Source of the DNA: Thamnaconus septentrionalis
Taxonomy: Eukaryota; Chordata; Actinopteri; Tetraodontiformes; Monacanthidae
Length of the DNA stretch: 64,000 nucleotides
Direction of reading: 5' to 3'
Assembly (NCBI GenBank): GCA_009823395.1
Contig: CM020502.1
Span: forward strand, 14,006,001 to 14,070,000
Notes under the pieces: model-generated
The model's input: only the letters and a program-made list of their open reading frames with translations
What the model was told of the DNA's origin: nothing
Databases searched by the model: none
Position numbers and translations under genes: made by a program
Shown: in pieces, positions 26,187-37,399 of the stretch
How positions within the stretch are numbered: the stretch's first letter is position 1
Layout of the letters: each line of letters begins with the position of its first letter

Positions 26187-26454
26187 AGAGACGTCTTGTT
26201 GGAACAAAGAGCCAACTGCCAACCTGGACAAGGAACGACCTCACTCTACGCACACTGGTAGAAAACAAGCTCGTGGAAGAGTAGGGGAAGTATAGATTGT
26301 ATTGGTTAATTGATTGGTTAATTGCTCAGCTTTCATTAGCTTTTATGTGAAAGTTGTCTTTAACAGAGTTAGTAGCTTTTTGCCTTAGGAGTCCAAACCT
26401 TTAGCCTTAACTGCAAGAGGCAGCAAGCAAGGTAGCTAAGCTAATTTGGGTCAG

Positions 26455-26455
26455 A

Positions 26456-26543
<88 letters not shown>

Positions 26544-26580
26544 TCTCTCTTTCTCTCTCTCTCTCACACACACACACACA
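26455..26580. repeat. Long (CT)n microsatellite with (CA)n tail
   Basis: About 110 bp of nearly pure CT with a few interruptions, followed by about seven CA units. The minus-strand open frame across it is only Arg-Glu repeat and is not a gene. Confidence 0.97.
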
Positions 26581-26589
26581 GACACATAT

Positions 26590-27130
26590 GGCTGTCAGCA
26601 TTAACGTGTTAATCACGATGGCATTAAATACAAGGCGCTAATTTTGTTTAATTTTTTTAAATTGCATTTTAATGGCAAGCCTTCTGTCCCTTCCACTCAC
26701 CCATACTCAGGGCCACAAACCAAAACGCTGTTTCAACACTGCATCCTGCCAACGTTAGCTGTGTTTATTTTGTGCAATTCACACCACAGTGACAGGTTAT
26801 GCAACCACCGACACCCTCAACATCCTGGTGCAGCCAAGGTCGCTCAGACTGGCCATGCACCGCTTTGCAAAGCACCATTGCAGAGTGTGGGAGGCACCAC
26901 AGATCTGTGGATGAAAGCACATCAAAGAAGCTATCAAAATCAGTTGCTAAATGGCTGCCATCTGACCTGTTGTGGTCCTTACCATCACGGGGAGCAATTG
27001 TTTATGCATACCGGAGCTGAATGAAACTGAAAAAGGAAGCAAAATGGAGCACCTGTAAAGTACATGTGTAATACGTGGCTCGAGATGCACTGTTGTGTGT
27101 GTTCTGTGTTCATTTGGTTCCCGATTAAGA
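26590..27130. repeat. Possible hAT-related dispersed sequence
   Basis: It begins GCATTAACGTGTTAATCACG, a motif style common in fish hAT-derived sequences with alternating GTTAA/TTAAC. Open frames inside (26644-27024) show no BED finger or transposase motif. Assignment is weak. Confidence 0.3.
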
Positions 27131-27291
27131 CACTCTAGTCAGAATCGCTCTATATTAAAAACTGTTTTGAAATGCAAAATAACAGAATTTTCAACTTGCA
27201 AACCAAATCACGATGAATCACTGTTTACTATGAAAAGTCAGATGTTAATGTTAAAAGACTACTGAAAAATTAATAGTTTGACAGTGCACTA

Positions 27292-27676
27292 CTGGGGGGC
27301 GACACGGTGGCGCAGTGGTTAGCGCTGCCGCCTCACAGCAAGAAGGTTGTGGGTTCGATTCCGGGGCCAGGGCCTGGGACCTTTCTGTGTGGAGTTTGCA
27401 TGTTCTCCCCGTGTCTGCGTGGGTTCTCTCCGGGTTCTCCGGCTTCCTCCCACACTCCAAAAACATGCATGTGAGCTCAATTGAACATTCTAAATTGTCC
27501 GTAGGTGTGCATGTGAGTGTGAATGGTTGTTTGTCTCTATGTGGCCCTGCGATGAACTGGCGACTTGTCCAGGGTGTACCCTGCCTTCGCCCTAAGACAG
27601 CTGGGATAGGCTCCAGCAGACCCCCGTGACCCTGAATTGGAATAAGCGGGTATAGAAGATGAATGAATGAATGAAT
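27292..27676 (+). mobile_element. tRNA-headed SINE with LINE-like tail, near full length
   Basis: The head GTGGCGCAGTGGTTAGCGCT and GGTTCGATTCC are pol III A and B boxes. The body runs through TTGCATGTTCTCCCCGTG, CTCCGGGTTCTCCGGCTTCC, GATGAACTGGCGACTTGTCC and GTGACCCTGAATTGGAATAA. It ends in GAATGAATGAAT repeats (27659-27676). This is a very common teleost retroelement type. A truncated minus-strand copy is at 41909-42052 and a decayed one at 63326-63420. Confidence 0.85.
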
Positions 27677-28479
27677 GCACTACTGGGCGAACTACAGTGG
27701 TGCTCTGTCATTTTTTTCACAACTGTTTAAATGTTTTAAGTACTTTTACAGACAGACAGACAAATAGCTTGTTTTTGTGCAAAACACCAAACCCCATTTA
27801 GCTTGAACAGGCGTGTAGCCAACAACAGCAGCCTTAGAAAACACATTATCCAGATTGAACACGGTCTTCTTGGTATGCAGCCAGTCTTTTATTCAGGCCA
27901 AGAAGGGCAGCACTGGAGTGGTGAATGCCGGCCACGCCTTACCCATTACTCATCTCTCCAGAGGAGCTCCTGCATATTTCCTATGACGCAGTGATTGATT
28001 ATGTCTGGATTTTGTCATCTTTGATATTGCACAAAAACTTTTGAGTGACTTGGTAAAAAATAAATTAAAAATGGTAATGAACTAAACAAAAATAACAAAC
28101 GATCCCAAATAATAAAGTTAAGAAATTAATTTGAGTGACCCTTGACAACTGTTTCTTTATTTGTTATACTTTTAAAAACTATCCGTTTGTACTCACTGTT
28201 TGCAGTTTTACCCATTTGTATAAACTACATACCAACCACAAACCAAATATTTTTTCTGTCAGTTTTAAATATCACAAAAACCAAGGAAATGTGTGTTTGG
28301 TAGATAATCTCTTTAGCCACATTCACACACATGCACTTTCCACACCGAGAGCTGCAGCACAGGTGTATCAGTGCATTCACTAATAACCCGCCTTCAGTTA
28401 TTCACACAGAATCCAATGAAGGTGGCTCACTGCTGCCACATCAGCATTTGTCTAGTTCACTGTATTAAATGTATTTATA

Positions 28480-28480
28480 A

Positions 28481-28517
<37 letters not shown>

Positions 28518-28531
28518 TATACATATATATA
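28480..28531. repeat. (TA)n microsatellite
   Basis: Nearly pure TA over about 50 bp with one GATATACATA interruption. Confidence 0.95.
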
Positions 28532-28593
28532 TGAACACGCTGTGGCTTAACAAATCAAACTTTAAAACTGGCCTCAATGCCTGTAAACTTGGT

Positions 28594-29014
28594 CTACAGT
28601 TGTGTGTGACCTCATGAATGACTAACATAATTTAATCCTCCCAATTCAGACTATTTCAATTATGTACTTGACATTTCGCAGTACACACGGTTATTGTTCA
28701 TGAGTATGTCCAAACAACTCTTGAACTAAAAAAACATTCAGCGCCCCCGGTGCTTCTGAGTTCTTGACCAGGCGCAGCCACTTCATGGCATAGCCCCGTT
28801 CACATCTTTACAGTTGCGTGTGACGGCATAAATGACTAACACTACTCAATCCTCCCAATTCAGACCATTCCAATTATGTACTTGACATTTAGCAGTTAAC
28901 AATAACTAACAGATACTAGTGTTTTAAAGTGCACTTGTGTAATTGTCCATGCGCATGTCCAAACAACACTTAAACTGAAAACATTCACCCCTGCTGGTGT
29001 TTGGGAGATCTTAA
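28594..29014 (+). repeat. Diverged tandem duplication, period about 213 bp
   Basis: Unit one (about 28594-28770) and unit two (about 28807-29014) share, in order, CAGTTG-GTGTGAC, AATGACTAACA, AATCCTCCCAATTCAGAC, CAATTATGTACTTGACATTT, ATGTCCAAACAAC and AAAACATTCA. Unit two has about 35 extra bases in the middle. Neither unit codes for protein. Confidence 0.8.
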
Positions 29015-29429
29015 CGCCGCACTGTCACGTCATCTCACGTCAATTTTTTTTGTCTTTCAACAGAAAGCATATATATTTGTGCATATCTATTACTTGCTAT
29101 TTTAGACTGACTCATGTTTCAGACGCGTAAAGAAATTACTTGCTGGATGAGTTGCGGGAGAGGAGAATGAAATTAAAAAGCCACATGGATGATCAGAATA
29201 GCTTCATACAGTCTAATGGAAATATGCAGTGGGGAACCCTCAGGGCCCGCTACACCATCAGAGAAGGCCAAGAAATTTTCTGGACCAAAAAATAGGCGTA
29301 TTAAACATTAAAAACATAATTATTATTTTACAAATTCAATTTAATTTAATGTTATGTAATGCATTTAGTGCATTTTTTTTTCTTATCTACACAAGCCTAT
29401 TGTCAGGTTCATATCAGCACAGGCATAGG

Positions 29430-30382
29430 AACCATCTTGTGGTGAGGGCTAGGAGCCGTTTGGTGCCTGTATGATCAGAGCAGGAGTCTGGTTCGCGTTG
29501 CCAGCAGTAAGTCAGACTTGTTCCCAGTGCATGTTGTTCTCCAGCAGGGCTGCCCTCTGTCAGCGGTTCTGTTCATTATTTTCATGGACAGAATTTCTAG
29601 GTGCAGCCAGGGGGCAGACGGGGTCCTGTTTGGGGTTGCATCTCTGTTTTTTGCAGATGATGTCGTCATATTTGCTTCTTCAAGCCAGGACCTCCAATGT
29701 GCACTGTGGGGGTTTGCAGCTGAGTGTGAAGCAGCCGGAATGAGAAGCAGCACCTCCAAGTCCGAGGCCATGGTTCTCGACTGGAAAAAGGTGGCTCGCC
29801 CCTTCCATGTGGGTGAAGAGACCCTGCCTCAGGTGGAGGACTTCAAGTATCTTGGGGTCTCATTCACGAGTGAGGGAAAGGTGGAGCACGAGATCGACAG
29901 GTGGATCGGTGTGGTGTCTGCAGTGATGCCGTTGCTGTACCGATCTGTCATGGTGAAAAAAGAGCTGAGCCGAAAGGCAATGCTCTCAATTTACCAGTCG
30001 ATCTATGTTCCTACCCTCACCTATGGTCATGAGTTTTAGGTAGTTTCCTCTGTAGGTTGGCTGGGCTAGGGCACCCAGATGAGGTGGCTCAGGCATCTAT
30101 TTGGGATGCCTCCTGGACACCTCTTTCTGGGCATGTCCAATCCGAAGGAGGCCCCGGGGGGAAGACCCAGGATACGCTGGAGTGACTGTCTGGCCTTGGA
30201 ACGCCTCGGGGTCCCACCGCATGAGCTGGAGGAGGTGTCTGGGGCCGGGAAGTCTGGGTGCCTTTGCTGAGACGGTTGTCCCCACAACCTGACTCTGGAA
30301 AAGCGGCAAAAGGTGGATGGATGGATGGATGGATGGATGGATGGATGGATGGATGGATGGATGGCTGGCTGGATGGATGGAT
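29430..30382 (+). mobile_element. RTE-clade LINE (Rex3-like), 5'-truncated, with (GGAT)n tail
   Basis: Encodes the reverse transcriptase core QQGCPLSAVLFIIFMDRISR, then LFFADDVVIFASS with the FADD catalytic motif, STSKSEAMVLDWKK, LPQVEDFKYLGVSFTSEGK and KKELSRKAMLSIYQSIYVPT (about 29518-30039). After the stop following TYGHEF, a deletion joins to the C-terminal GCLLDT / GRPRIRWSDC region (30079-30290). The element ends in a GGAT repeat at 30312-30382, the tail type of fish RTE/Rex3 elements. Stops and deletions make it inactive. Confidence 0.88.
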
Positions 30383-30814
30383 GGTTTGATTTATCAATCT
30401 TTTATACCCCCAAAAAATGCAACTGCAGTGCAAAAAAATGGATCGCTTTCACACATTCCTCATAGAGACTTAGGAGCAGTCACTCACCAGTCTCTCCTTT
30501 CAGTCTCCCATGATACTTCCTCCTCCTGTCCTTTTTATCCATAACATAGTGTCGCACCAACATTAAACCATCACAACCAAATGGATACCGCATCATTATC
30601 AATCATGCTCACAAAAACAAATGGCAGTTTATAGACATACCACTGTTTCATTTACTTCATCTATTTAGAATACTACCTCATCATGTAGAAAGCAACCAAA
30701 GCAGTATTATCTGATCGTACTTCATTAAAAATTGAATTTGAAAGAGTGTTACGGCAAGAGTTTGTGATAAATAAAAGAGAGGTTAAGAACATCTGTTTGG
30801 GTGAAAATGGTCAT

Positions 30815-31095
30815 CTTATCAGAAGGTGACGCTCTTGCTCTGACCTACCACTGAGAAAGCCAACAAACCAGGCAATCAGACAAAACATTTGCTGAAATAC
30901 AGAGCTTAATGGTATTAAAAGTGGCTGAAAAATCCAACAGTAAAATCTTGGCATGAGCCTTGAGCTTTTCAAGGTGACTGTGGAGTAGATGTAAGAAAGT
31001 AGTAAATGCGTTCTCTTCCCTCCTCGGAATGTGAATTGCAAGGGATCTTAGAGGTGCTGTGTTACAGATGAGAGGCATTTCTTGACAAGACATTA
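30815..31095 (-). mobile_element. L2-like LINE reverse transcriptase fragment
   Basis: The minus strand encodes NAFTTFLHLLHSHLEKLKAH then KILLLDFSATFNTI, which matches the LLLDFSAAFDTV catalytic block of L2/CR1-type reverse transcriptases. It then changes frame. It is short, frameshifted and inactive. Confidence 0.75.
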
Positions 31096-31099
31096 AATA

Positions 31100-32230
31100 A
31101 ATGTCATTACTAGTAAAGTCACATCATGGTAACGGGTCCAGTGAATGCTGCTACAATAAATAACTGATTTGGGGTTTTTTCAACTGACTTTGGATAAATA
31201 AAACTAAACGAAAAGCCTTTCATATGGTAGCAAAGTTCGGTGTCAATCAGTCAATCATTTTGTCCATAACATTTGTTAGAGACAGTACATAAAAATGATT
31301 ATTGTTTTGTTGTATGTATTTAGTTTGTTAACCGGTTAATGCATTTATCCGCTAAATGACTGCAATGGATGTTGGTCCTTTAAGTTCTTCCTCGTGCTTT
31401 AGGTTTAGGTAAGTCAGTTTGCTCACATCTGAAGGCTCCATCAGCTATATTGCTTTTTTCACTGCTCCTGTTCTCTCCTCCCTTTCCCCCCTCTGTAATT
31501 TTATTGTATGGGCGTCACAGTTTTCAAGGATGATTGAATTTCAGCTGAGAGATCCTCTGTGAACAAGCCCAGCCCCCTGAGAAAAAAAGAAAAAATTAAA
31601 ACGATCCAAAGTCACTTCCTCGGCACAGAGTCCAAACGTTTTCATTCCGTTTGGCTACAGCGAAAACACATCATCATGTGCCTGGTTGTGCAAAACTAAT
31701 CATCAATCAATTCAGGGTTTAAGAATTATAAAATAGCCACAACATCCATCAGCAATTCTGTCGTTAATGTGGTCTTGTACAGATTTATTGAATGCAAAGA
31801 TAAAGGACACTTGCTTGCACTGAGCTTCAGTCTTCTTAAAAGAACATTAATGTCTTCCATCAGCTCATGTGTAAATAAGGAACATGCATTGTTAATCCAA
31901 CAAAGGTACTTGACCGAATCAAGGACTCATTGAGAGGTGTGGACGGACGGTGACGATGGCGAGAAGATTCAGCCCTCTACGTATCCCAGACATTCTTCTC
32001 TTGTTTTAACTGGAGCTTTTTAAATGGAAATAGGATGTGCACTCGTTTAATGCCATTGTTCTCATTCAATCTTTCATATTAAGGGTTAATACGTTTTCTC
32101 TTCATATCACGTACAGGCGTGACATCATACTGCAATATATAGTAGGTGGTCAAATGCAAAATGATTCAAACAAAAAGCAGATATTGTGGGTTTCCGACCT
32201 CCCCATGATTTGTAAATCCAAAACATTATT
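31100..32230. other. Intergenic DNA before tac1
   Basis: No gene or clear repeat recognised. It is A/T-rich, unique-looking sequence; regulatory content cannot be judged by eye. Confidence 0.35.
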
Positions 32231-32231
32231 T

Positions 32232-32345
32232 GACAGACTCAGACTCAGACTTAGACTTAGACCTTCTTTACTGTCATTGCAAAAAACAAAAAAAAAAAAT
32301 GCTGTGATTTCTTGTACAATGAAATGTCGTTTCTCGGTTTCTGGA
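32232..32345. repeat. Retroelement 3'-end type repeat
   Basis: CAGACTCAGACTCAGACTTA followed by CTTCTTTACTGTCATTGCAA, an A-run and GTACAATGAAATGTCGTTTC. This arrangement is that of a widespread teleost retroelement end. The class is not certain. Confidence 0.5.
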
Positions 32346-32616
32346 GTGCAGCAATCTGTTGCTATGCTGTATAATTCAAAATATAAACATTTTAAATATC
32401 TGTACGTGGAATGGTGGTAGAATAAAATAGAATAGACAGATTAAAAATGTAGTTGTCTTATATAGGGTCAGAAAAATATTCTACTGAAATGTATTTATCT
32501 TACATACAAAATAAACATATATAAAACAGAGACAGTTTCTTATTATTATTTCCTTTATTTACGACCCAAGTGATCCATATCACAGTAAAGTCGTAAAAAC
32601 AGCACAGTCAAAATAC

Positions 32617-32652
32617 TTTGTTTGAATCCTGTCTCACCAGGATTCAAACAAA
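32617..32652. repeat. Perfect 15-bp hairpin upstream of tac1 promoter
   Basis: Arms 32617-32631 and 32638-32652 with a 6-nt loop TCTCAC, about 270 bp upstream of the TATA box. Confidence 0.85.
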
Positions 32653-32918
32653 CGAATTTACACATCAGTTGACAAGACAAAATATTTAAGTCGTTTTGCA
32701 CTGGCATTCTTTTTTTTTTTTTTTTTCTTACAGTCTAGGTGATCTTTGTGCGCGCTGGCACGATCCAGTTTTTTTTTTTTCCATTCTTAAAAAAAGACCA
32801 GTGACGCAGATGGGTCCAACTCCTGGACAAGTGCGGCAATAAATAAGTCGTCACAAAACGAGATCTGCTCGCGTCTGGACCCCAGTGGCGACACATAGTG
32901 CGTTACTAAGCACCACTG

Positions 32919-32926
32919 TATAAATA
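32919..32926 (+). promoter_or_regulatory. tac1: TATA box of tac1
   Basis: TATAAATA lies in G/C-rich sequence about 290 bp before the tac1 start codon. It predicts transcription start near 32950 and a leader of roughly 260 nt if unspliced. A TGACG half-CRE lies about 115 bp upstream (near 32802). Confidence 0.6.
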
Positions 32927-33016
32927 TGAGTGTTGACTGGTCAACGGCGCAGTGAGGCAGCAGAGACGCAGCGGAGCGCCAAGAGAGCCAAGGACGCACG
33001 CACTCACGCACTCACC

Positions 33017-33031
33017 ATGGACCACTGCTGA
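33017..33031 (+). promoter_or_regulatory. tac1: Upstream mini-ORF in tac1 leader
   Basis: ATGGACCACTGCTGA encodes Met-Asp-His-Cys-stop. Its context ACCATGG is an optimal vertebrate start context, so ribosomes reading an unspliced leader should use it. The true start follows 181 nt later, allowing reinitiation. Confidence 0.5.
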
Positions 33032-33048
33032 GCGGCTGGAGAAGACCA

Positions 33049-33050
<2 letters not shown>

Positions 33051-33085
<35 letters not shown>
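33051..33085 (+). repeat. tac1: (CTG)11 repeat in tac1 leader
   Basis: Eleven CTG units sit between the mini-ORF and the tac1 start codon. A frame across it would read poly-Leu but does not begin with ATG. Confidence 0.9.
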
Positions 33086-33087
<2 letters not shown>

Positions 33088-33212
33088 CGACTGCACTCCT
33101 TCAAGTTCTCGTGGGTTTTCCTCAATTGTACTCTTGATCCCTGCCGGTCAATTAAAAGCCAGAGGCGACTTTCAACTTGTTGCTGCGCTCATTGGGAGGC
33201 TGAGGGGGAACC

Positions 33213-35077
33213 ATGAAGTTGCTGTTGCTGTATATCTTCTTGGCTCTTTGCGGAATCGCTCACATCTCTGCCGATGAAATCGATACGAGAGAAGACGCCG
33301 ACCAGTGGACCGGAAGCAATCAAATAAAGGTATTTACAAAGGAAAAAAAAAGAGTTCATTAGATCCTAATCACGTGACCAGAGTAACTCCTAATCTGATT
33401 TACCTCTGTTACAAAAGCAGTGTGTTGTTGTTAATAATTTGAAAAGTGTAAGTGCATTTGGAAAATATGGTAGATTATTATGTCATGGATGTGATGACGT
33501 CACATTTAGGCAAAGAAGCCTAAATGGAATCATTCCCTCCCGTTCTCCTGCAGCGTCACTGAGCAGACCCCAGTCTCAAGATGCATAGAGCTTTTACTGA
33601 AGCAACAAAGCGTGTGCGCGTGTGTGTGCGCGCGCACACACACACACAGCAATATATACACACGCCAGTAAAAGAAAAACTTTCATAAATCTTTTTTATT
33701 TTAAATTTAATCAGACATCACAAGATTAGTCTCTATGTAAAGAAGTACTTTTACAAATTAAATATATATGCAAGTTTTTTCCTGTGTGTGTGTGTGTATA
33801 TGTATGTATATATACATGTATATATATCAGAGAGAGAGAGAGAGAGAGAGCTTCTAGATCAGCAATTTTTTTGGGGAGAGTATATGGCCGTTTCCGTGCA
33901 CGCCGTAAAAGGAACCCTATTGATATGAAAGGCACGTCCAGTGTTTGTAATTATGGGATGGAGGTTGTCCAATAAGGTTAACAGTAGCCTTGGACAGTTG
34001 AGGAGATGAATGAGCTGGTGGCTACAGCTTGAGCGTTGGACATTAGTGGGCCCTGGGGAGAGCATCTCACTAATGGAACAGCTAATGCGTATTCACAACT
34101 CATACCTCTGCAGCGCTCCCTGTCTCCCTTTGTGTGTGTATGTGTCAGGGTTGAAATGTGTTTAATACAATATTGTTTTTTAACAGTGATCAAAAATATT
34201 TTATTGTTCACCATAGTCATGTAGAGCTTATTATTAAGACGCATTTCAGCAAGGAGAGCATAGAAATCAACTGGATCCAGTAGATGAGTTAGTGGAGATT
34301 AATCCTGACTTGGATTTATTGTCAGTTTATCGCAGAAATGCAGCTTCCTGGAGTTTATCCCCAAGATCTAATAAATGCAATGGCAGTGCTATGAAGGGCA
34401 TCCAACGTTAAATCCTGCACCAAGCTAAATGTGCATATGGCAAATTTATTTGCCATAGTAATCACTAACCATGTAGATAAGGTCTCCTTCTTTTTGTTGC
34501 TTTAAACACTGTCACGTTTTATTTCTTTGTTTTCAGAACACTTGGATCTCTAGTAACCCATTCAGGGAAATGCTCCTCAGGATGACCAGAAAGCCTCGGC
34601 CGCATCAGTTCATCGGCCTGATGGGCAAACGATCTATGGGTGAGCGTCACGTCAGCACAACCGAGCCTCTCATTTCACACCTTCCACTAAAAATGAGTGT
34701 TTTCATTCCACAGCAAATGCGCAGATTACCCACAAAAGTAAGTATGAAGTGGATCCATTTGTAAATCAGAAGCACACTGGATGCTGTTCTCTATGTCTTC
34801 TAGGCTAAAAAAAAAAAAAAAAAAAACTGATTATACTGAGACACACTGTACCAATGGTTTGGCATTAGGCCAGGTGTGATTGGTGTGTGACTGTTCTGGA
34901 CTGGTTCTTCTGTGATGGGCCTGTTGTGGATGAGACAGACTGAATGTTGTCCAGATTCCAAGTTTTGATTTTCTTTCCAAACAATTAGTTGATTACCAGA
35001 TGGAAATGAGAATAAAATCTTTATCTCAAGGATGCGTTGAAATATTACATCTGGCATGTCAGTGTAGAATCCTCATG

Positions 35078-35129
<52 letters not shown>

Positions 35130-36846
35130 AAGATAGATGTATTTTATTGATCCCAACACTGTTGCACACTCTAAAACACAGTACAAAAAAATAAACTATA
35201 CAGTAATTACAGTAGTTTAGTGGTAGTAGTTACATATAGTTACAAAAACATTCAAATCAATCTATGTACAACCACAGCAGATGTGTCAAAGACAGTCAAA
35301 CTGTGCAGAGGCAGCGATAAGTAAGGTTTGAAAAACATTATTATTATTATTAGTATTAGTATTATTATTATACATCATTTGCCATTGAGTCCAGGAAAAA
35401 GAGCAGAATGTTATCTGCCACACAGCACAAAGTCCAATGTTTTGCTTAAAATTATTTTTCCGTTAATTAGTGAATCACTTAAGGCAACATTCATCCCTCT
35501 CGAAATGAAAGCTTTTTTCTTGCCTTGCCTCCAGTAAAAGTAATTGAGTTCAATAAATATCTCAGTTTCTTCAGTATACAGATGGACAGATCCGAGAGAA
35601 CACATTCATTTACCAGACTTTATGAAGTAGCAGCACTGAAAAATTATTCCTCGCACCAGCGTCTTTGCATTAATGATAAACTGGATTATTTGTCCTTTGA
35701 CCTGTATGCGTATGAGAAAAAGGTTGTTGATAGTGTACATGGAAATAGAATTAGGGGGAGCAGTTACTTTCAATTTTTCGTATTCTTCACCCAGCCAGGA
35801 TCTACATCCAGGATCTACAGCTGGCTGTGTGATACACACCAGCTGTAGATGCAGATGTACATCTAATGAATTCCTGCTATGCAGCTTTGCCTATCAGTCA
35901 CTGGTGATGAAGAAGGGGAAGAGCACAGGGATCAATACTCCAAGGACATCGCAGTTCAATTGGATTATTTGTGCTAGTGATGGATGGAGGCACAAAATCA
36001 TTTCACCCTTTTACTTCTAAGGAGGATACTTTGAAGATGCTCACACAGCGTCGAAAATCACAGGGAATGGGGGAAGGAAGGAGGGAAGGAAGGAGGGATG
36101 AGGGGCACAGAGAGAAAACAGGGACTCTTGAAGGGAGAGAGCAACACAGTCTGCCAATGGATTTCATTAGTCTCCTGTAAATATTGATTGAGTTACGGTT
36201 TTAGGACACATGACCGATAAATGAGCTCCTTTTCTCTTGTGATCACTTTGGTCAATCGCCGTGATATAATTACTTTGAAAATTAAATAAATGTCTTTCAA
36301 GAAAATGTTTGTTTTTCACACGCAGTTAGTGAGCTACATTGAACTGTAGCTGTCTCTCCTTTGTCACGTGTCAAAATCAGGCTTAAGACTTTCATTGAGT
36401 TTGAAGGTTTGAATTAGTCGTCAAAGGATGTTGACATTGAAATGAAGCAGGCAATTCACCGGAATCAATAACACAAAAGTAATGTCAAACCAAAATATAG
36501 ATTCACAGCGCCTTTATTCTTGCCGTTCATTGAGCTGTTTTTACTTTGTTTTTATTTTTTTGTTTTTATTGGGTGTTTTGTTGTCCTTGTTCATGTCATG
36601 CGGTCATGCCGAATAATTTCCAATCCAAAACTCTTGTCTTTGAAAGGACAAAAGGTCAGTTCTTTTGTGGGGCTGATGGGGAAAAGGAGCCAAGAGGAGC
36701 CTGGTGAGTCACAGTCATCCTGAAGGAAAGTTGTTCATCTCATAGACAACAGCAGAGTGTCAGTGGTGTGCAGAGCTAACCCTTGATCTTCCCATCAGAT
36801 TACTACGAGTGGAGCCCGATGCAGATCTACGAGCAGCACCGCTAGC
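33213..36846 (+). CDS. tac1: Protachykinin-1 precursor (substance P and neurokinin A)
   Basis: Neuropeptide precursor, secreted, cleaved to tachykinins that act on NK receptors. Coding exons: 33213-33329, 34537-34639, 34714-34737, 36647-36703, 36800-36846; 348 nt, 115 aa, all junctions in phase. The first exon encodes a signal peptide (MKLLLLYIFLALCGIAHISA). The second carries KPRPHQFIGLM-GKR, fish substance P with the amidation Gly and dibasic site. The third is only 24 bp. The fourth carries QKVSSFVGLM-GKR, the neurokinin A homologue, preceded by a KR site formed across the junction (THKR). The last encodes DYYEWSPMQIYEQHR and a TAG stop. Skipping exon 3 (24 bp) or exon 4 (57 bp) would keep the frame, as for the mammalian alpha/beta/gamma forms. 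Confidence 0.96.
33784..33851. repeat. Compound GT/TA/GA microsatellite in tac1 intron 1
   Basis: GT units, then ATAC/TATA repeats, then about eleven GA units; a shorter GT/GC/CA tract lies at about 33611-33650. Confidence 0.9.
34738..36646 (+). other. tac1 intron with repeats
   Basis: Longest tac1 intron. It contains an A-run (34807-34826), a GATA array with an ACTTTATTGATCCC-type retroelement end (35073-35200), an ATT/AGT microsatellite (35338-35371) and GGAA-rich sequence (36069-36100). No further coding exon seen. Confidence 0.55.
35073..35200. repeat. (GATA)n array joined to a retroelement-type end
   Basis: About fifteen GATA units are followed by TGTATTTTATTGATCCCAAC, a 3'-end motif repeated across teleost genomes next to GATA arrays. 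Confidence 0.7.
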
Positions 36847-36945
36847 ATGTCTCATCTTTCCCACCTGCTCTCACCTCTCTGATCCACCGAGGCCCTGGAG
36901 GAATGCTTCTCATGTTCCCTTTAAACTGTCTGTAGATGACTGTCC

Positions 36946-36951
36946 AATAAA
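36946..36951 (+). terminator. tac1: PolyA signal of tac1
   Basis: AATAAA, 100 bp after the tac1 stop codon, followed by T-rich sequence (TGCTTTTGTTTTCAC). Confidence 0.75.
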
Positions 36952-37299
36952 ATGCTTTTGTTTTCACAATATAGTGATATTTCGGTGCTATACGTGTTCC
37001 ATTTTTCATACGAGGAGAATGTGTGTCTTTTTCATTGTTGGATAATTTGCAAGTGTGTTTTTAACTTTGCCATTTCAAGACCTGATGTTTTCTGGACCAT
37101 TAAAACAAGGCCTCATCACAGCTGCAAACTTCTAAAATCACTTATTGTGCCTCATAACTGTCACATTTTTCTCCAAGCAACACATTGGGACAGATTCTTA
37201 TGTCGGCCTTTATTGGGATCTTCACAGTGCCTCTGTGCTCCAGGTTCTGCTGAGGTCAGGCGCCAAGAATTTAGCCTGATTTTTATCCGACGCATCGCA

Positions 37300-37368
37300 G
37301 ACAAACGTCCACTGTCGTGCCCAATGGTGGTTGTGAAGCGTCATTGGGCACGACAGTGGACGTTTGTC
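37300..37368. repeat. Perfect 27-bp hairpin downstream of tac1
   Basis: Arms 37300-37326 and 37342-37368 are exact reverse complements with a 15-nt loop. Directly after, GGACGTTTGT repeats twice more (to about 37399). Confidence 0.9.
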
Positions 37369-37399
37369 CACTGTCGTGGACGTTTGTGGACGTTTGTCC

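Noticed and set aside
25829..26284. 151-codon open frame on the plus strand
   Set aside because: It runs into a GA microsatellite coding Arg/Glu/Asp repeats and shows no family features.
26407..26616. Arg-Glu repeat protein frame
   Set aside because: It is simply the translation of the CT/GA microsatellite.
27300..27375. tRNA gene
   Set aside because: A and B boxes are present but the acceptor and anticodon stems do not pair, and the body and tail are those of a SINE.
33051..33137. Leader peptide with poly-Leu before tac1
   Set aside because: The frame lacks an ATG; poly-Leu comes from the CTG repeat, and the real signal peptide starts at 33213.
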